Assembly: GCF_000381905.1 (NCBI RefSeq)
Contig: NZ_KB907245.1
Span: forward strand, 64,951 to 128,950
Direction of reading: 5' to 3'
DNA length: 64,000 bases
Source: Paenibacillus fonticola DSM 21315
Lineage (GTDB): Bacteria; Bacillota; Bacilli; Paenibacillales; Paenibacillaceae
Below the pieces are notes generated by a model. That model was given only the letters and a program-made list of their open reading frames with translations, was not told the DNA's origin and searched no databases. Below are positions 62,901-64,000 of the stretch, piece after piece; position 1 is the first letter of the stretch; each line of letters opens with the position of its first letter. A program made the position numbers and the translations under genes.

Positions 62901-63162
62901 GTTGCACAGACAGGGCCAGCCCTTCCTGCGTTCGGCCGATCAGTGCTCTGCGCTCGCCTGCCTTGAAAGCGCTTCGCCCCGAAGCTGCCGGATAACGCAC
63001 TTCAGCCAAACGAAGGGCTGCGTGCTGAAATGGACGCTGTCCCCCAGTGAGCTCCAATCGCCTGAGTGCGGCTGCCCATGCATCCACCTTAGGTTCAGAT
63101 GTTTCCCCGGAAAAGCAAAACAATACCTCTCCAAGCCATATCGCATAAAGACGTTGATTCAT
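59941..63162 (-). CDS. SNF2-family DEAD/DEAH-box helicase
   Basis: A 1073-residue ATPase of the Snf2/RapA group. The first 550 residues include a helicase-associated domain with VLLRPEQVYAFLSKEVSQL and several insertions. Motif I LADDMGLGKT is near residue 632, motif II LDEAQY near 728, motif III TGTPVENRLSELWSIF, and the C-terminal RecA lobe ends with DRVFRIGQKRNVEVHKL near 1005. Such enzymes remodel DNA-protein complexes, but the job of this bacterial group is poorly known. It forms an operon with the SWIM protein gene. GGGAG precedes the ATG. Confidence 0.92.
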   Translation of the reverse strand: MNQRLYAIWLGEVLFCFSGETSEPKVDAWAAALRRLELTGGQRPFQHAALRLAEVRYPAASGRSAFKAGERRALIGRTQEGLALSVQQAWPLLLSWDDTEIRKQDIQPGMELNYWSKAARFSLELMLRGRIVPGMIEVPLTGNRRPKGLASARALWGPDLQDPYDEERFRQLAGSMPPICLSAVQYGVGQEEDIESRQLSVLHSFMSRMIDDQARKAITGLGRKLNASRADYRRGSSPLSELWWNGLLAGVPLADIQGSAEELAELRENIGNAGGGQPRAPQEENEDAGLNAGTFRFCLRLEPSAVELWALPPQERSQIQEQGHVQENGPVLEYGHGPEHSHLTEQPGPAAPFWRLSFLAEGVEDPSVLLSYGLLWSYPEREIEIFGRMYHDVAGNLLLRLSKAAKVSAAVREGMRQPRPEGVLLRPEQVYAFLSKEVSQLRKYGVTVQMPSRLTKEGRRTTGVRIKAAGGIAAPKLRSKEAPQLGVEQLVAYEAEAVLSGSVISEAELNELAASRSPLVFFRGEWIEIDMKEIRQMLKFMKRHGTGQITFREFMHLASEEEGDIRWDGLRVEQVETTGMLAMLMEGHPEWELGFKPIPSSLHGTLRPYQERGYKWLAMMRQYGFGALLADDMGLGKTIQVITALLDGIDSGTVLIICPTSLLGNWQRELSRFAPELRLYMHHGSHRLHGEEFRKESGRKNVVLTTYPLAGRDMKELQSVEWASIVLDEAQYIKNYGTKQAQSVMKLKAPHRIAMTGTPVENRLSELWSIFQFLNPGYLGSHSSFKARYTGGGEQQPAELTKLRKLVAPFLMRRLKSDPDIRKDLPDKIELKSYCALMPVQAEMYREVTEELMSRISESTGIARKGIVLSSLTRLKQICNHPLLVKGAKGSRLRGEGSGKMDRLFELLDLIIDNNEAALIFTQYVQMGELLCSALERKYGVVPSFLHGGVSKSERDRMVADFQEGDGSPFFVLSLKAGGVGLNLTRANHVIHYDRWWNPAVENQATDRVFRIGQKRNVEVHKLICQGTLEERIDELIESKRALSEQVVGSGEQWLTEMSNEELQQLISLHAET

Positions 63163-63503
63163 GATGATCTCCCGTCATTTCTGATTGTATCTCTAACTGA
63201 TTAAACTTCCACATACTTGACGAACCAGTCTTCTGAAGCTTGCATTCTCGCTACATCTTGCCCAGAAAACAGGGGCTTCCAAACGTTCCACGGGCATAGT
63301 ACGGCAATTTGTTCACCTGCTTACCATAAATATGATAACATATGCGCTCTTGGCCTGATATCATTCGCTTCAAATGGGTATATTCATATAATAAGTAACT
63401 CAACTAATAAGTCACTCAACCTTCGCAGACTGAGATCTGCAAATAAGCCAATGTATCTGGGCTGTAAAAAAATTAGTAAACGTGCGCTGTAGGAGGTTAT
63501 CAC
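63163..63503 (+). other. Intergenic region before the TspO-like gene
   Basis: No supported gene. Two adjacent 16-bp direct repeats (63389-63404 and 63405-63420) read TAATAAGT(A/C)ACTCAAC and could be a regulator-binding pair. The remainder shows nothing notable. An open frame of 91 codons here has no ribosome site and no family features. Confidence 0.5.
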
Positions 63504-64000
63504 ATGTTTCGGAACAATAAATATCGCTGGTGGAACGCGCTGTTCTTCCTCGCTGTTCTCATTGTTAATTTCCTGGCCATGTCCATTCCATTAGGCGGGA
63601 TGACTACGGGGCAATTATCGAATAAATATTACACGGCGATTACACCGCCAGGATACGCGTTTATGATCTGGTCCTTTATCTATCTTTCGCTTGCCTGCTA
63701 TATCATTTATCAGTTTCGCAGCATCACCGGTAAACGAAACTCCGTTCTGGCTATAAGCTATTGGTTCATCCTATCTTGTGTTTGTAATATAGCCTGGGTT
63801 GTCCTATGGCAGTATCAATATCTCGGATTGTCCATGGCGGCAATGACCGCCCTCCTCATATCTCTAGCTGTCATTTATGCCAAAACCCGCTTTATCTACT
63901 CTCCAACAATGGGTGAAACCTGGTTTATACGTTTGCCGTTCAGCATTTATTTCGGATGGATTTGCGTTGCTGCGCTAGTTAACCTTGCCGTCATCCTATA
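63504..64000 (+). CDS. TspO/MBR-like tryptophan-rich membrane protein, cut by window end
   Basis: At least 165 residues of a five-helix membrane protein of the tryptophan-rich sensory protein (TspO) family. Landmarks are the N-terminal YRWWNALFFL, the PPGYAFMIWSFIYLSLACYI segment after the first loop, and NIAWVVLWQ. TspO proteins bind porphyrins and influence stress responses. The ATG is seven bases after AGGAGG. The 3' end lies beyond position 64000, so the C-terminus is not visible. Confidence 0.8.
   Translation, partial: MFRNNKYRWWNALFFLAVLIVNFLAMSIPLGGMTTGQLSNKYYTAITPPGYAFMIWSFIYLSLACYIIYQFRSITGKRNSVLAISYWFILSCVCNIAWVVLWQYQYLGLSMAAMTALLISLAVIYAKTRFIYSPTMGETWFIRLPFSIYFGWICVAALVNLAVIL

Noticed and set aside
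63217-63492. 91-codon plus-strand frame before the TspO-like gene
   Set aside because: No ribosome site, no recognisable features, and it ends in the leader of the next gene.

Overview
The window looks like chromosomal DNA of a spore-forming, aerobic Gram-positive bacterium of the Paenibacillaceae, most likely Paenibacillus or a close relative. The reasons are a Spo0E-type phosphatase, a KinB-like histidine kinase, a bacilliredoxin, an LTA-synthase-type enzyme, a caa3 cytochrome oxidase operon, purine and TPP riboswitches, many GTG/TTG starts with AGGAGG-type ribosome sites, and copies of a short dispersed repeat (AATAGCGGA...GTCCGTTAG) that I recall from Paenibacillus genomes. The genus is inference; there is no rRNA or other marker in the window. 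I see no tRNA, rRNA, CRISPR array, prophage, or transposase.

Layout. 0-5 kb: a yknWXYZ-like membrane-stress ABC operon with a candidate ECF (SigW-type) promoter, then nadE and a bacilliredoxin. 5-11 kb: a KinB-like kinase with a Gly-X-X repeat insertion, a flavoprotein, ecsAB and a MarR regulator. 11-19 kb: a DHA2 drug exporter, a YkoEDC-type ECF vitamin transporter whose ykoE promoter carries a BirA-like operator, a GNAT, and a membrane hydrolase whose 3' end overlaps a spo0E-like gene head to tail. 19-27 kb: LTA synthase paralogue, a lipoprotein, MATE exporter, AraC regulator, DegV, and a coiled-coil membrane protein paired with an AIM24 protein. 27.3-28.2 kb: a gene-free stretch filled with several repeat types.

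28-34 kb is a reactive-sulfur-species locus: CstR-type regulator, three single-domain rhodaneses (one without the catalytic cysteine), TauE exporter, TusA, a rhodanese-persulfide dioxygenase fusion, DsrE and a TusA-rhodanese fusion. Two matching CstR-type operators sit on two well-formed promoters, so both operons are probably induced together by persulfides. 34-37 kb: TPP-riboswitch-controlled thiE-thiS-thiG-thiO. 37-43 kb: a TraB-like secreted protein and a Ytr-like operon (membrane protein, GntR, two ABC ATPases, one permease) with a palindromic operator over its promoter. 43-49 kb: ctaCDEF, then ctaG and a YozB/CtaM protein. 49-56 kb: a second-type methionine aminopeptidase, a beta-lactamase-fold hydrolase, a UgtP-like glycosyltransferase, DUF4870, and guanine-riboswitch-controlled xpt-pbuX. 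56-64 kb: zinc-ribbon and unknown proteins, a RelP-type (p)ppGpp synthetase, a SWIM zinc-finger protein next to a large SNF2 helicase, and the start of a TspO-like protein.

A recurrent oddity is the number of short tandem-repeat arrays with unrelated units (9, 11, 13, 16, 19, about 40, 48 and 78 bp), some within genes as protein linkers and some in 3' or intergenic DNA. The strongest leads for something undescribed are the BirA-like control of a YkoE-type transporter, the composition of the sulfur locus, and the repeat-filled gap.
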